DNA of 22,498 nt, taken from Thermoleophilia bacterium (lineage in GTDB: Bacteria > Actinomycetota > Thermoleophilia > Gaiellales > Gaiellaceae). The translations under genes and the position numbers were made by a program. This document shows positions 1-7,598 of the stretch, in pieces (within the stretch, counting starts at the first letter, position 1; every line of letters starts with the position of its first letter). The notes under the pieces were generated by a model that was given only the letters and a program-made list of their open reading frames with translations, did not search any database and was not told the origin of the DNA. The stretch is from the NCBI GenBank assembly GCA_025927435.1, contig JAICLM010000010.1:1-22498 (forward strand). The letters are read 5' to 3'.

Positions 1-492
1 GCCGCAGCGCGGGATGCGTGCGAGGCAGACCGTCTTGCCGAGGTCCATCAGCGCCTGTCCGGCGGCGGGGGAGAAGTCGTGGCCGGTCCGCTCCGAGACC
101 CGGCGCACGTTGACGTCGACTGGGAGCACCGGCCGCCCGAACGCGAAGGACGCCACCGCGTCCGCGGTGTAGCGGCCGACTCCGGGTAAGTCGGTCAAGT
201 CGTCCGGCCAGCCGTGAGCCGCGATCTGTTGCGCAGCGCGGTGGAGCGAGAGGGAGCGCCGGTTGTACCCGAGTCCCTGCCACTCGCGGATCACGTCGGC
301 TGCCGGCGCCAAGGCAAGCGCCTCGACCGTCGGCCAGCGATCGAGCCAGCGCTGCCAGCGTGGCACGACACGCTCGACCTGCGTCTGCTGCGACATGACC
401 TCGCTGACGAGGATCGCGTACGGGTCGCGCGTCCTCCGCCACGGGAGGTCGCGGCCATGCTCGGCGAACCAGGCCAGGAGCAGATCTTCCAC
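1..492 (-). CDS. mutY: A/G-specific adenine glycosylase (MutY), 3' part cut off by the window edge
   Basis: Base-excision-repair glycosylase that removes adenine mispaired with 8-oxoguanine. The first 164 residues, translated from the minus strand, are visible. The N-terminal helix carries PWRRTRDPY. The catalytic glutamate lies in ILVSEVMSQQTQV (around residue 31). The helix-hairpin-helix is LPGVGRYTADAVASFAFG, followed by the catalytic aspartate in VDVNVRRV. The first two iron-sulfur cysteines, C-x6-C in CLARIPRC, sit just before the cut; the remaining cysteines and the NUDIX-like C-terminus are outside. The start is GTG at 492. It has no SD but has TAGGTT (minus strand of 499-504) six bases upstream. 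It diverges from the beta-propeller gene, with 34 bp between start codons. Family assignment is firm. MutY rather than endonuclease III follows from the motif spacing. Confidence 0.93.
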   Translation of the reverse strand, partial: MEDLLLAWFAEHGRDLPWRRTRDPYAILVSEVMSQQTQVERVVPRWQRWLDRWPTVEALALAPAADVIREWQGLGYNRRSLSLHRAAQQIAAHGWPDDLTDLPGVGRYTADAVASFAFGRPVLPVDVNVRRVSERTGHDFSPAAGQALMDLGKTVCLARIPRCG

Positions 493-498
493 GGCCCG

Positions 499-504
499 AA
501 CCTA
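499..504 (-). promoter_or_regulatory. Candidate -10 element of a leaderless mutY transcript
   Basis: The minus strand reads TAGGTT, then six bases, then the GTG start of mutY. There is no SD and no recognisable -35. The same geometry precedes several other genes here, which is why I list it. Confidence 0.45.
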
Positions 505-526
505 CCGCGCAGGCATCATCCTGCGG

Positions 527-1780
527 ATGCGCCGCCTCCTCGTCGTCGCCGGCGTCCTGATCCTCATCGTCGGTATCGCGGCGGCCTATTACGAGTCGAC
601 GAACCGGTACGGCGGCAGCGTCAGGGGCACGTCGACCGAGTTCGAACCGGCCCGGACCGTCGCTCCGCCGCACCCGAGCGAGACCTCGATCGTCTCGCCG
701 ATGTTCGGCGGTGTGCCGCAGCATCTCCACGTCGGCGTCGGGAAGCTCCGGCCGCCGTTCCGGCGGGACTGGGTCACCGGCGGCACGTCACTCATCGAGT
801 TTCCGCCGGCGATCGCGTTCCACTACCTCTACTACGCGAGCCTCAACGGCAACCTGATCGCGGTGTCCACTCGGACCGGGCGTCGGCTGTGGACCGTTCA
901 CGTGGGACGTTGCGAGGCGGCCGGCCCTGCGGTGAACCGGCTGGGGCGCGGCTCGGTATTCGAGACGTTCCTCAACAAGGTGCCGTGCGGGAGAGGCTCC
1001 GCCCAGCAGGGGGACGGGAAGATCCTCGTCGTTGCAGCGGGTCCCTCACACAGCGTTCGCTGGAGCAGGAATCTCGGCGCGACCGAGACGTCGCCGACCA
1101 TCGTCGACAACCGGGTCTACATCGGCGACTACAGCGGCGACGTCTACTGCCTGCGGGGCCTCAACGGCCACACGCTCTGGAGATTCCACGCAGGAGGCGA
1201 CGTGAAGGGAGCGATCGCGTACGACCGCGGCCGCGTCTTCTTCGGCGCCTACGACGGCCGTCTCTACGCGCTGCGGGCGAGCGACGGCAAGCAGGTCTGG
1301 CGCGCGGAGTCGAACCGCGACTGGCTGGGCAATCACGGCCAGTTCTACTCGACGCCGTCCGTCGCGTACTCGCGGGTCTACCTCGGCTCGACCGACGGGC
1401 ACGTCTACTCGTTCGGCGAGCAGAGCGGGAAGCTCCGCTGGTCGTACAAGACCGGCGGCTTCGTCTACGGCTCGCCGGCCGTCTGGCAGCACCGCGTCTT
1501 CGTCGGCTCCTACGACCGCACCTTCTACGCCTTCGACGCGGCGACGGGAGAGCTGCTCTGGACATTCCGCGCCAACGGGCCGATCTCGGGCTCGGCGACC
1601 GTCGTCGACGGCATCGTCTACTTCGCCACGCTCAAGCGGCGCACGTACGGTCTCGACGCGCTCACGGGGAAGCAGGTGTGGACGTATCCGGACGGGGCTT
1701 TCACCCCGATCGTGACCGACGGGCAGAGGCTCTATCTCGTCGGGTGGGGAAAGGTGTACGCGTTCAGCCCTCGTACCTAG
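527..1780 (+). CDS. Membrane-anchored PQQ-like beta-propeller repeat protein
   Basis: A 417-residue protein built of PQQ-enzyme-type beta-propeller repeats. The N-terminus (about residues 4-22) is one hydrophobic segment, LLVVAGVLILIVGIAAAYY, probably an uncleaved anchor or signal peptide, so the propeller should lie outside the membrane. At least six tryptophan-docking repeats are visible, for example RTGRRLWTVHVG, LNGHTLWRFHAG, SDGKQVWR, QSGKLRWSYKTGG, ATGELLWTFRANG and LTGKQVWTYPDG. No enzymatic domain or heme motif is seen, so PQQ binding is not implied; such propellers often act as scaffolds (BamB-like) or sensors. I chose ATG 527 because it directly precedes the hydrophobic segment; the reading frame stays open upstream without homology. 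Its exact role is unknown. Confidence 0.82.
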   Translation: MRRLLVVAGVLILIVGIAAAYYESTNRYGGSVRGTSTEFEPARTVAPPHPSETSIVSPMFGGVPQHLHVGVGKLRPPFRRDWVTGGTSLIEFPPAIAFHYLYYASLNGNLIAVSTRTGRRLWTVHVGRCEAAGPAVNRLGRGSVFETFLNKVPCGRGSAQQGDGKILVVAAGPSHSVRWSRNLGATETSPTIVDNRVYIGDYSGDVYCLRGLNGHTLWRFHAGGDVKGAIAYDRGRVFFGAYDGRLYALRASDGKQVWRAESNRDWLGNHGQFYSTPSVAYSRVYLGSTDGHVYSFGEQSGKLRWSYKTGGFVYGSPAVWQHRVFVGSYDRTFYAFDAATGELLWTFRANGPISGSATVVDGIVYFATLKRRTYGLDALTGKQVWTYPDGAFTPIVTDGQRLYLVGWGKVYAFSPRT

Positions 1781-1817
1781 TAGGTTGCACGGCCCGCGCT
1801 CGAGGTCATAGGTAGGC

Positions 1818-2084
1818 ATGGAAGAGGCGATCGAGATCAACCTCGACGGCAAGGTCGTGGCGGTTCCGCGGGAGGTGGTGAGCGCGATCGCGGCAGCCGC
1901 GGCCGCCCGCGCCGGCGTCTCCGAGCGCCACCGCGACCTCTCGCTCCACCTCGGTCGCGCGCTCGAGTCGGGGCAGGTGACCCTCGGGCAGGGGGAGGTG
2001 CGCGCTCTGGTCGCCGTGCTCGAGGAGGAGCATCCCGACCGCTTCGGTGCCGCAGCCGCCGAGCTGCGACGCGCGGTCGCCTAG
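1818..2084 (+). CDS. Small hypothetical protein, 88 aa
   Basis: I do not recognise this family. The protein is acidic and alanine-rich. It opens with a short beta-like segment (EEAIEINLDGKVVAVPREVV) and continues as predicted helices ending in an Ala/Arg-rich tail. It has no membrane segment and no cysteines. It begins 37 bp after the propeller gene and ends 6 bp before the convergent SDR gene, so it occupies the gap cleanly. Codon use is like its neighbours, with G/C at third positions. The start ATG has only a weak purine stretch (AGGTAGG) placed too close. It is probably a real gene, possibly cotranscribed with the propeller gene. Confidence 0.6.
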   Translation: MEEAIEINLDGKVVAVPREVVSAIAAAAAARAGVSERHRDLSLHLGRALESGQVTLGQGEVRALVAVLEEEHPDRFGAAAAELRRAVA

Positions 2085-2090
2085 AGCTCC

Positions 2091-3089
2091 TCAGCGCTTA
2101 CGGAGCAGCGCGACGCCGGTCGCGGCAGCGCCGACTCCAGCGGCGACGGAGCCCGCGAGCCGACGGTGCTTCGAGAGGCTCGTCTGGAAGCTGTGCTCGT
2201 GCGCCTCGTCGTCGAACGGCCCGTGCGCCCCACGATCCTCGTCACCGTCGACCGGGTGAAAGAGGTTGTCGTGATCCGGGCCGCCGTCGAGCGGCTCCTC
2301 GGTCATCTGCCCGCTGTATCCCGTTTTCGCGAGGTACCAGTCGAGGAACCACGGGGCGACACGCTCGCCCAGCACATTGAGCACCGTCGGCGCGCCGACG
2401 TAGATCTGCCGCCGCTTGTGGTAGGCGGCCCAGTGGATCGCGTCCGCCGCGACCTCCGGCTGGTAGATCGGCGGCACCGGTTGCGTCTGCTTCGGCAGCT
2501 TCGTCCGGCCCCACGTGAACTGGGTCGTGTTGACGCCGGGAAGGTGAACCATCGTCACGTGGATGTCCCAGCCGTGGTGCCTGATCTCGGTGATCACGGA
2601 CTCGGTGAAGCCCTTGCAGGCGTGCTTCGCGCCGCAGTACGGAGCCTGGAGCGGGATGCCACGGAAAGCGAGCGCGGAGCCGACCTGCACGATCGTGCCG
2701 CGGTTGCGCTCGGCCATCCGCCTCAGTGCGGAGCGCGTGCCCCAGACCATGCCGTGGTACGTGACGTCCGTGGCGCGTCGGTATTCGTCCGGCTCGACGT
2801 CGAGGAACTCCGAGTAGATCGTGGCCATCGCGTCGTTGATCCAGATGTCGATCGGCCCCAGCTCGTCCTCGGCTCTCTGCGCGGCGGCCTCGACCTGGTC
2901 GGCGTCGGCCACGTCGGTGGGGAGGACGAGGGCCTCGCCGCCCAGCTCCTTGATCTCGGTTGCGACGCCCTCCAGCCCAGCCTCGCCGCGCGCGAGCAGT
3001 GCGATCTTCGCCCCGTCTTGCGCGAACCGGCGCGCGGTCGCGCGCCCGACTCCGCCGGAGGCCCCGGTGATGACGACGACATCGCCCAT
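2091..3089 (-). CDS. Short-chain dehydrogenase/reductase (SDR) with C-terminal extension
   Basis: NAD(P)-dependent oxidoreductase of the classical SDR fold, 332 residues. The cofactor glycine motif TGASGGVG is at residues 8-15. The NNAG position reads NDAM. The catalytic set follows: Ser in QVGSALAFRG, then Tyr and Lys in YCGAK. The core ends near residue 260. A further ~70 residues are acidic and His/Asp-rich, then end in an Ala/Gly hydrophobic stretch with a terminal LLRKR, resembling a tail anchor. An in-frame stop (TAG) lies two codons before ATG 3089, so this start is the only one possible. It lies 40 bp downstream of the GTPase gene on the same strand, probably one transcript. Substrate cannot be predicted. 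Confidence 0.88.
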   Translation of the reverse strand: MGDVVVITGASGGVGRATARRFAQDGAKIALLARGEAGLEGVATEIKELGGEALVLPTDVADADQVEAAAQRAEDELGPIDIWINDAMATIYSEFLDVEPDEYRRATDVTYHGMVWGTRSALRRMAERNRGTIVQVGSALAFRGIPLQAPYCGAKHACKGFTESVITEIRHHGWDIHVTMVHLPGVNTTQFTWGRTKLPKQTQPVPPIYQPEVAADAIHWAAYHKRRQIYVGAPTVLNVLGERVAPWFLDWYLAKTGYSGQMTEEPLDGGPDHDNLFHPVDGDEDRGAHGPFDDEAHEHSFQTSLSKHRRLAGSVAAGVGAAATGVALLRKR

Positions 3090-3129
3090 GCTCTATTCGA
3101 TTCCGGCGCTCCCGAGATGCCAAACCTCG

Positions 3130-4029
3130 CTACCGATCCAGGATCTCGACGCTGTCGCCGTCGCTCAGCTCGTACCCACGCCCGACCTGCTGGCCCGGGA
3201 ACCGAGCCGACCGCCCCCAGACCCGGGCGCCGGTGCACCGCTCACGCAGCTCGTGGTGGATCGTGTCGGCGACGTCGAGCACAGTGACGGGCGGTCGCAG
3301 CGCGACCGGATCTCCCCCGTCGCGCAGGTGGACGCGGACGAGTCCCGTCATGCCCCAAAGCTCCTCGCGAAGCCGGTCGAGACTCGCGTCGTCGAGCACC
3401 GACACGGGCACGACGGGCAGCTCCGGATGCTCGGGCGGCGGCGCCTCGTCGCACTTCGTGGCCGCCAGGAGCGCCGGTAGCTCGATCCCCGCCGCCGCCA
3501 CCTCGTCCCTGATGAGCTCGAGCTCCGCGAGGGGGCGGTCGCAGGCGTGACAGAAGAGGATCGCATCTGCATTCCGGAGCACGCCGAGCAGCGCGCGGCC
3601 CCCGCCGCGATCGTCGGCGGCTCCCTCGATCAGGCCGGGGATCTCCACGAGCTGGACGAGGACACCGCCGAGCCGCGTCGTCGCGGCGACCGGCCGTGTG
3701 GTGGTGAACGCGTAGTCGCCCGTCTTGACCTGGATCGCCGACAACGCCTGCAGCAGCGAGGACTTGCCGGCGTTCGGCGGCCCCACGAGCGCGATCTGCG
3801 CCGCGCCCTCGCGCCGGACGGCGATCGAGTCGCGGTGCACGACCTTTTTCCGCGTCCGTGACGCCTCGAGCTCGCTCTCGACCCATTTCCGCAGGTCGGC
3901 ATAGGGCCCGTTCCGGTAGCCGGGCAGGTCGGCAAGGATCGCACGGAGCTCGCGGATCCGCTCGGCACCGTCCTTGCCCACCAGACGGCGCTTGATCAGT
4001 TGTTGCTGGGTGCGATGTGGCATCGGCAT
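3130..4029 (-). CDS. DRG/Obg-like GTPase with C-terminal TGS domain
   Basis: GTP-binding protein of the DRG branch of the Obg superfamily, 299 residues. An N-terminal helical region (1-75) resembles the DRG helix-turn-helix part. The G domain has Walker A GPPNAGKS (83-90), switch residues in TTTRPVAATT, EIPG in place of the usual D-x-P-G (129-132), and TKCD (191-194). The last ~70 residues match a TGS domain, which in relatives contacts ribosomes or RNA. The start is set at ATG 4029: GGAGGTG lies upstream on the minus strand, 9-11 nt away. GTG 4041 falls inside that SD and ATG 4023 is an alternative. The protein is shorter than eukaryotic DRGs (~365 aa). A role in ribosome function is inference from the family. 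Confidence 0.85.
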   Translation of the reverse strand: MPMPHRTQQQLIKRRLVGKDGAERIRELRAILADLPGYRNGPYADLRKWVESELEASRTRKKVVHRDSIAVRREGAAQIALVGPPNAGKSSLLQALSAIQVKTGDYAFTTTRPVAATTRLGGVLVQLVEIPGLIEGAADDRGGGRALLGVLRNADAILFCHACDRPLAELELIRDEVAAAGIELPALLAATKCDEAPPPEHPELPVVPVSVLDDASLDRLREELWGMTGLVRVHLRDGGDPVALRPPVTVLDVADTIHHELRERCTGARVWGRSARFPGQQVGRGYELSDGDSVEILDR

Positions 4030-4073
4030 CGCGACGTACACCTCCGTATGTCGGGGCGGGATCGCGTCGCGTC

Positions 4074-4111
4074 CCGCCGCTTCCCTAGGACGCTGGAGTG
4101 GGAAGCGGCGG
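4074..4111. repeat. Perfect 12-bp inverted repeat between divergent genes
   Basis: CCGCCGCTTCCC at 4074-4085 and its exact reverse complement GGGAAGCGGCGG at 4100-4111 flank a 14-base spacer. It lies in the 151-bp space between the GTPase gene (minus, start 4029) and the gltX-like gene (plus, start 4181). It is followed by GCCGTTTTGGC, a second small dyad. With divergent genes on both sides it is not needed as a terminator. It could be an operator or a hairpin in the leader of the GTPase mRNA. Confidence 0.7.
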
Positions 4112-4168
4112 ACTAGCCGTTTTGGCGGAGAACCGTTGCGCGCCAGGACTCCATCGCGGGCAGAACCT

Positions 4169-4174
4169 TACACT
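4169..4174 (+). promoter_or_regulatory. Candidate -10 element of a leaderless gltX-like transcript
   Basis: TACACT stands six bases before ATG 4181, and no SD lies between them. A consensus -35 is not evident. If it is used, the mRNA would begin at or beside the start codon. Confidence 0.45.
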
Positions 4175-4180
4175 CGCCGG

Positions 4181-5155
4181 ATGCCGGTCAGAGTCCGTTT
4201 CGCCCCGAGCCCGACGGGGTCGCTCCATCTCGGTAACGCGCTGAGCGCGGTCGTGAACCGGCGGCTGGGCGACTGGATGCTGCTGCGGATCGACGACACC
4301 GATCCGGCGCGGAACCTGCCGGGCGGGGAGGAGGCGATCCTGCGGGATCTGGAGTGGCTCGGGATCGCGTGGAACGAGGGCCCGGTGCGGCAGAGTGAGC
4401 GCGCGGAGCGTCACCGCGAGATCGGGGCGCCGCTCGGCGATCGGTTCGAGGGCCTGACTCTGCTGCGCGAGGACGGCTCGCCGACGTATCACCTGGCCTC
4501 GGTCGTCGACGACATCGACTTCGGCATCACGCATGTGGTGCGCGGCAACGACCACCGTCCTAACGAGCCGCTGCACCGGCGGCTGTTCCAGGCGCTCGGC
4601 GCGACGCCGCCGGAGTTCGTCCACCACGGCCTGATCCTCGGGCCCGATGGGCGCAAGCTCGCGAAGCGCGCGCCGGGGGGGTCGGTTGCGTCGCTGCGGG
4701 ACGAGGGGATTCCGGCCGAAGCCGTGCGCGCATACCTCGAGGAGCTGGGGCTGCCGCGCCACGACGTCCACCTCGACCTCACGCGGGTGCGCCGGCTTTC
4801 GACCGAGACCCTCGCGTCGCTGAGCGACGAGGAGCTCGCGGCGCGCGTCGGCGTTCCGGTGTCGGTGGCGCCGGTGTTGCGCGGGGCGCGGGATCTCGCC
4901 GAGGCTCGTGCCTATGCCGACCTCGTGCTCGAGCCCACCGCGGTCGAGGTCGACTCCCCGGAGACATTCGCGCGCTTCCGGGAGCTCGTCGAGGCGGGGC
5001 TGGAGCCGCGCGCCGTCGTGCGGGAGCTGAAGGCGGTCGGCGGTGACCTCAAGGCAGTTCGGCTCGCGCTCACCGGAAAGGATCGCGGCCCGGAACTCGC
5101 AGCCGTCATCGCCGCGCTCTCTCGCGACGAGCTGCTCTCTAGGCTGGAGAGATGA
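4181..5155 (+). CDS. gltX: Short glutamyl-tRNA synthetase-like protein (class I, GluRS family)
   Basis: Class I aminoacyl-tRNA synthetase of the glutamate family, 324 residues against the usual ~460-490. The catalytic core is present: RFAPSPTGSLHLGN with the HIGH equivalent HLGN (16-19), LRIDDTDP, LGIAWNEGP, SPTYHLASVVDDIDFGITHV, RGNDH, and KLAKR (159-163) as the KMSKS equivalent. The ~100-residue segment that normally separates the first half from the DG(S/T)PTY motif, holding the acceptor-stem and zinc-binding insertion, is reduced to about ten residues around 80-92. The C-terminal part still resembles a GluRS anticodon-binding region and ends LTGKDRGPELAAVIAALSR. ATG 4181 opens directly on the conserved start. 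The stop overlaps cysS by ATGA. It could be a compact functional GluRS or a paralogue with another amino-acid transfer role (YadB-like length, but different architecture). Confidence 0.8.
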   Translation: MPVRVRFAPSPTGSLHLGNALSAVVNRRLGDWMLLRIDDTDPARNLPGGEEAILRDLEWLGIAWNEGPVRQSERAERHREIGAPLGDRFEGLTLLREDGSPTYHLASVVDDIDFGITHVVRGNDHRPNEPLHRRLFQALGATPPEFVHHGLILGPDGRKLAKRAPGGSVASLRDEGIPAEAVRAYLEELGLPRHDVHLDLTRVRRLSTETLASLSDEELAARVGVPVSVAPVLRGARDLAEARAYADLVLEPTAVEVDSPETFARFRELVEAGLEPRAVVRELKAVGGDLKAVRLALTGKDRGPELAAVIAALSRDELLSRLER

Positions 5156-6450
5156 GGGTCTACAGCACGCTGTCGCGGCGGCTCGAGGAGTTGCCGGAGC
5201 CGCCCGGCCCGATCCGGATGTACTTCTGCGGCCCCACGGTCTACCAGCGGGCCCACATCGGCAACGCGCGGCCGTTCGTGCTCGGCATGTGGCTTCGGGC
5301 GTGGCTCCGCGAACGTGGGTACGAGGCGACGCTCGTCCACAACATCACCGACGTCAACGACAAGATCTACGACGCCGCGCCGGGCGCGAGTGCCGAGCTC
5401 GCCGCGCAGGCGACGGAGTGGTACCTGCAGGACACGTCCGACCTCGGGCTCGGCATGCCGGACGAGCTGCCGAAGGCGACGGACGCGATTCCCTCGATCG
5501 TCCGCTTCATCGGGCAGCTCGTCGACTCCGGTCACGCATACGCCGTGGAGGGTGACGTCTACTTCCGGGTCGCGAGTGACCCCGGCTACGGCCGGCTCTC
5601 GGGCCAGCGGCCCGACCAGGTCGAGGAGCAGGAGCCGAACCCGCTCAAGGAGGATCCGCGCGACTTCGCGCTCTGGAAGGCGAACAAGCCGGGCGAGGAC
5701 ACGGCCTGGGAGGCGCCCTGGGGGCGCGGCCGCCCGGGCTGGCACATCGAGTGCTCGGCGATGGCCGAAGATGCGTTCGGGCCGGTGTTCGAGATCCACG
5801 GCGGCGGGCTCGACCTCGTGTTCCCGCATCACGAGAACGAGGTTGCGCAGTCCCTCGCGCTCGGCCACGAGTTCGCACGCGTCTGGATGCACAACGGAAT
5901 GGTCGGGGGGATGGGCGGCGACAAGATGTCGAAGTCGCTGGGCAACGATGTGTCGCTGCGCAACGTCCTCGACACCTGGGGCCGGGAGGTCGCCTTGATG
6001 TTCTTCCTCGGCGCGCACTGGCGGAAGCCGATCGAGTTCGGCGACGAGGTCCTCGTGCAGGCCAAGGCCCAGGTGGACACGTTCCGCAACTTCTTCCTCG
6101 ACGAGCAGCCGGGAGACGAGGGAGGGGAAGAGGTTCTCGACGGCGAGCTCGCGGCCGTGCTCGACGACGACTTCAACACGCCCGAGGCGCTCGCGCTGTT
6201 CCACGCCTGGCGAGACCGGGAGGAGTGGGTGTCGCTGCGCTGGGGGCTCGGTCTCTTCGGCCTCGGCTCGCTCACGGAGGTCGAGCAGGCGCCGGCCGAG
6301 GTCGCCGAGCTTGCCGAGCAGCGACGCGAGGCGCGGGACGCCAGGGACTTCGCGGGCGCGGATCGCTTGCGCGACGAGATCGCGGCCGCGGGCTGGGAGG
6401 TGCGCGACGTGGCCGAGCCTCCCGGCTACCGGCTCGTCCGTCGCTCGTGA
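5152..6450 (+). CDS. cysS: Cysteinyl-tRNA synthetase
   Basis: Charges tRNA-Cys with cysteine in the cytoplasm. The 432 residues are slightly shorter than the E. coli enzyme (461). The core begins with MYFCGPTVY, giving zinc ligand Cys26. HIGN is at 35-38 and NITDVNDKI follows. The second zinc ligand is Cys201 in WHIECSAM, and the last two are His226 and Glu230 in FPHHENE. KMSKS is at 258-262. The helical C-terminal region is condensed. The ATG shares ATGA with the preceding gene's stop, and its own TGA overlaps the GTG of rlmB, so the three genes look translationally coupled. All active-site and zinc residues are in place. Confidence 0.97.
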   Translation: MRVYSTLSRRLEELPEPPGPIRMYFCGPTVYQRAHIGNARPFVLGMWLRAWLRERGYEATLVHNITDVNDKIYDAAPGASAELAAQATEWYLQDTSDLGLGMPDELPKATDAIPSIVRFIGQLVDSGHAYAVEGDVYFRVASDPGYGRLSGQRPDQVEEQEPNPLKEDPRDFALWKANKPGEDTAWEAPWGRGRPGWHIECSAMAEDAFGPVFEIHGGGLDLVFPHHENEVAQSLALGHEFARVWMHNGMVGGMGGDKMSKSLGNDVSLRNVLDTWGREVALMFFLGAHWRKPIEFGDEVLVQAKAQVDTFRNFFLDEQPGDEGGEEVLDGELAAVLDDDFNTPEALALFHAWRDREEWVSLRWGLGLFGLGSLTEVEQAPAEVAELAEQRREARDARDFAGADRLRDEIAAAGWEVRDVAEPPGYRLVRRS

Positions 6451-7157
6451 CGCGGGACCTCGTCTACGGGCGTCGTCCCGTACGTGAGGTGCTGCGCGGG
6501 CCGCGCGAGGTGCTCGAGCTCTGGGCGAGCGAGCGAGCCGTGCGCGGCCAGGAGTGGCTCCGCGACGTCGAGCGGCCGCGGCTGCAGACGAAGCTCGAGC
6601 GTGACCTGACCGAGGTCGCGGGCACGCGAGACCACCAGGGAGTGGTCGCGTGGTGCGAGCCCTTCCGGTACGCGGACGCGTTCGAGCTCGCGGCAGGGCC
6701 GGCCCCGCTCCTCGCCTGCCTCGACCAGGTCAGCGACCCGCGGAATCTCGGTGCCGTGATCCGCAGCGCCGAGGGAGCCGGCGCAAGCGGCGTCGTGGTA
6801 CCGGCCCACGGCTCGGCGAGGGTCACCGCGGCGGTCTGCCGCTCCTCGGCCGGAGCGGTCGAGCACCTCCCGGTCGCGGTCGTGCCGAATCTCGCCCGTT
6901 ACCTCGCGGACATCAAGAGCGGCGATCTCTGGGTGGCGGGCGCCGTCGGCGAGTCCGGCACGCCGATGTGGGAGGCAGACCTGTCCGGCGGCATCGCCTT
7001 CGTCTTCGGGGCCGAGGGGAAGGGCCTGCGACCGCTCGTCCGGCGCACCTGCGACCTGCAGGTCTCGATCCCGCAGCTCGGGCAGGTCGAGTCCCTCAAC
7101 GTGAGCGTCGCCGCCGCGCTCCTGCTCTACGAGGCTCGGAGGCAGCGCGACGTCTGA
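6447..7157 (+). CDS. rlmB: TrmH-family 23S rRNA 2'-O-ribose methyltransferase (RlmB type)
   Basis: SPOUT-class methyltransferase that, in RlmB, methylates ribose G2251 of 23S rRNA. The 236 residues comprise an N-terminal substrate-binding domain (YGRRPVREVLRG, residues 7-18) and the knotted catalytic domain. SPOUT motifs are LDQVSDPRNLGAVIRSAEG (Asn100), FVFGAEGKGL (Glu190), and IPQLGQVESLNVSVAAALL with the Ser216-Leu-Asn218 signature. The start is the GTG at 6447, which overlaps the cysS stop as GTGA and opens straight into the conserved N-terminus. The position between cysS and a yacP-like gene matches B. subtilis yacO (rlmB). The precise target nucleotide is inferred from family and context. 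Confidence 0.92.
   Translation: MTRDLVYGRRPVREVLRGPREVLELWASERAVRGQEWLRDVERPRLQTKLERDLTEVAGTRDHQGVVAWCEPFRYADAFELAAGPAPLLACLDQVSDPRNLGAVIRSAEGAGASGVVVPAHGSARVTAAVCRSSAGAVEHLPVAVVPNLARYLADIKSGDLWVAGAVGESGTPMWEADLSGGIAFVFGAEGKGLRPLVRRTCDLQVSIPQLGQVESLNVSVAAALLLYEARRQRDV
7138..7142 (+). promoter_or_regulatory. Shine-Dalgarno that fixes the yacP start
   Basis: GGAGG inside the end of rlmB, seven bases before ACG 7150. It is the only SD-like sequence suitably spaced for the yacP frame and is the main reason for placing the start there. Confidence 0.65.
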
Positions 7158-7584
7158 GCCGACCCTCTACCTCTTCGACGGCTTCAACCTGCTGCACGCG
7201 GGCGACTTCGGCTCGCCGGAGGAGTTGCGTGACCTGCTGGCGAGCTGGGTCGCGGCGCAGGGGGCGCGCGGCGTGCTCGTGTTCGACGGCGAGGGCACGA
7301 ATGAACGCCACGGCCCGCTCGAGGTGCGCTGGGCGAAGGATGCGGACACCCTGCTCGAGCGGCTCGCGGCCGAGCATCGGAGCGGAGAGCAGGTCGCGAT
7401 CGTCTCCTCGGACACCGCGGTCCGTGGCACGGCCGGCATCGAGGTGCGGAAGCTCGCGTCGCAGACCTTCCTCAACGAGCTCTCGCGGCCGAGCCAGCCG
7501 CCGCCCGCCCGTGGCGACCTGCGAGACCGTCTCGATCCGGACACGCTCGCCCAGCTCGAGCGGTTACGCCGCGGCGAAAGCTAG
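7150..7584 (+). CDS. yacP: YacP/Rae1-like NYN-domain endoribonuclease with apparent ACG start
   Basis: Member of the YacP (NYN/PIN-like) family; B. subtilis Rae1/YacP is a ribosome-dependent endoribonuclease. Motifs seen are LYLFDGFNLLH with the first acidic residue, GVLVFDGEGT, KDADTLLERL and VAIVSSDTAVRG, matching the family's Asp positions. It has 144 residues; B. subtilis YacP has about 170. No ATG, GTG or TTG exists in frame between the upstream stop (7102-7104) and TTG 7225, and starting at 7225 would delete the first catalytic Asp. ACG 7150 gives a start Thr/Met-Ser-Glu-Pro, with GGAGG at 7138-7142 and a 7-nt spacer, and overlaps the rlmB stop by 8 bases. ACG is one transition from ATG. 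A sequencing error or a rare-start gene are both possible. Confidence 0.82.
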   Translation, partial: TSEPTLYLFDGFNLLHAGDFGSPEELRDLLASWVAAQGARGVLVFDGEGTNERHGPLEVRWAKDADTLLERLAAEHRSGEQVAIVSSDTAVRGTAGIEVRKLASQTFLNELSRPSQPPPARGDLRDRLDPDTLAQLERLRRGES

Positions 7585-7598
7585 ATCGCGCTAGCTTC

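Noticed and set aside
4042..4180. A T-box leader before the gltX-like/cysS operon
   Set aside because: No T-box sequence or specifier-type stem is seen. The only structure is the 12-bp inverted repeat, and the gene appears to start without a leader.
4912..6204. A 430-codon open frame on the minus strand
   Set aside because: It is antisense to gltX-like and cysS, both with full motif sets. No independent signal supports it.
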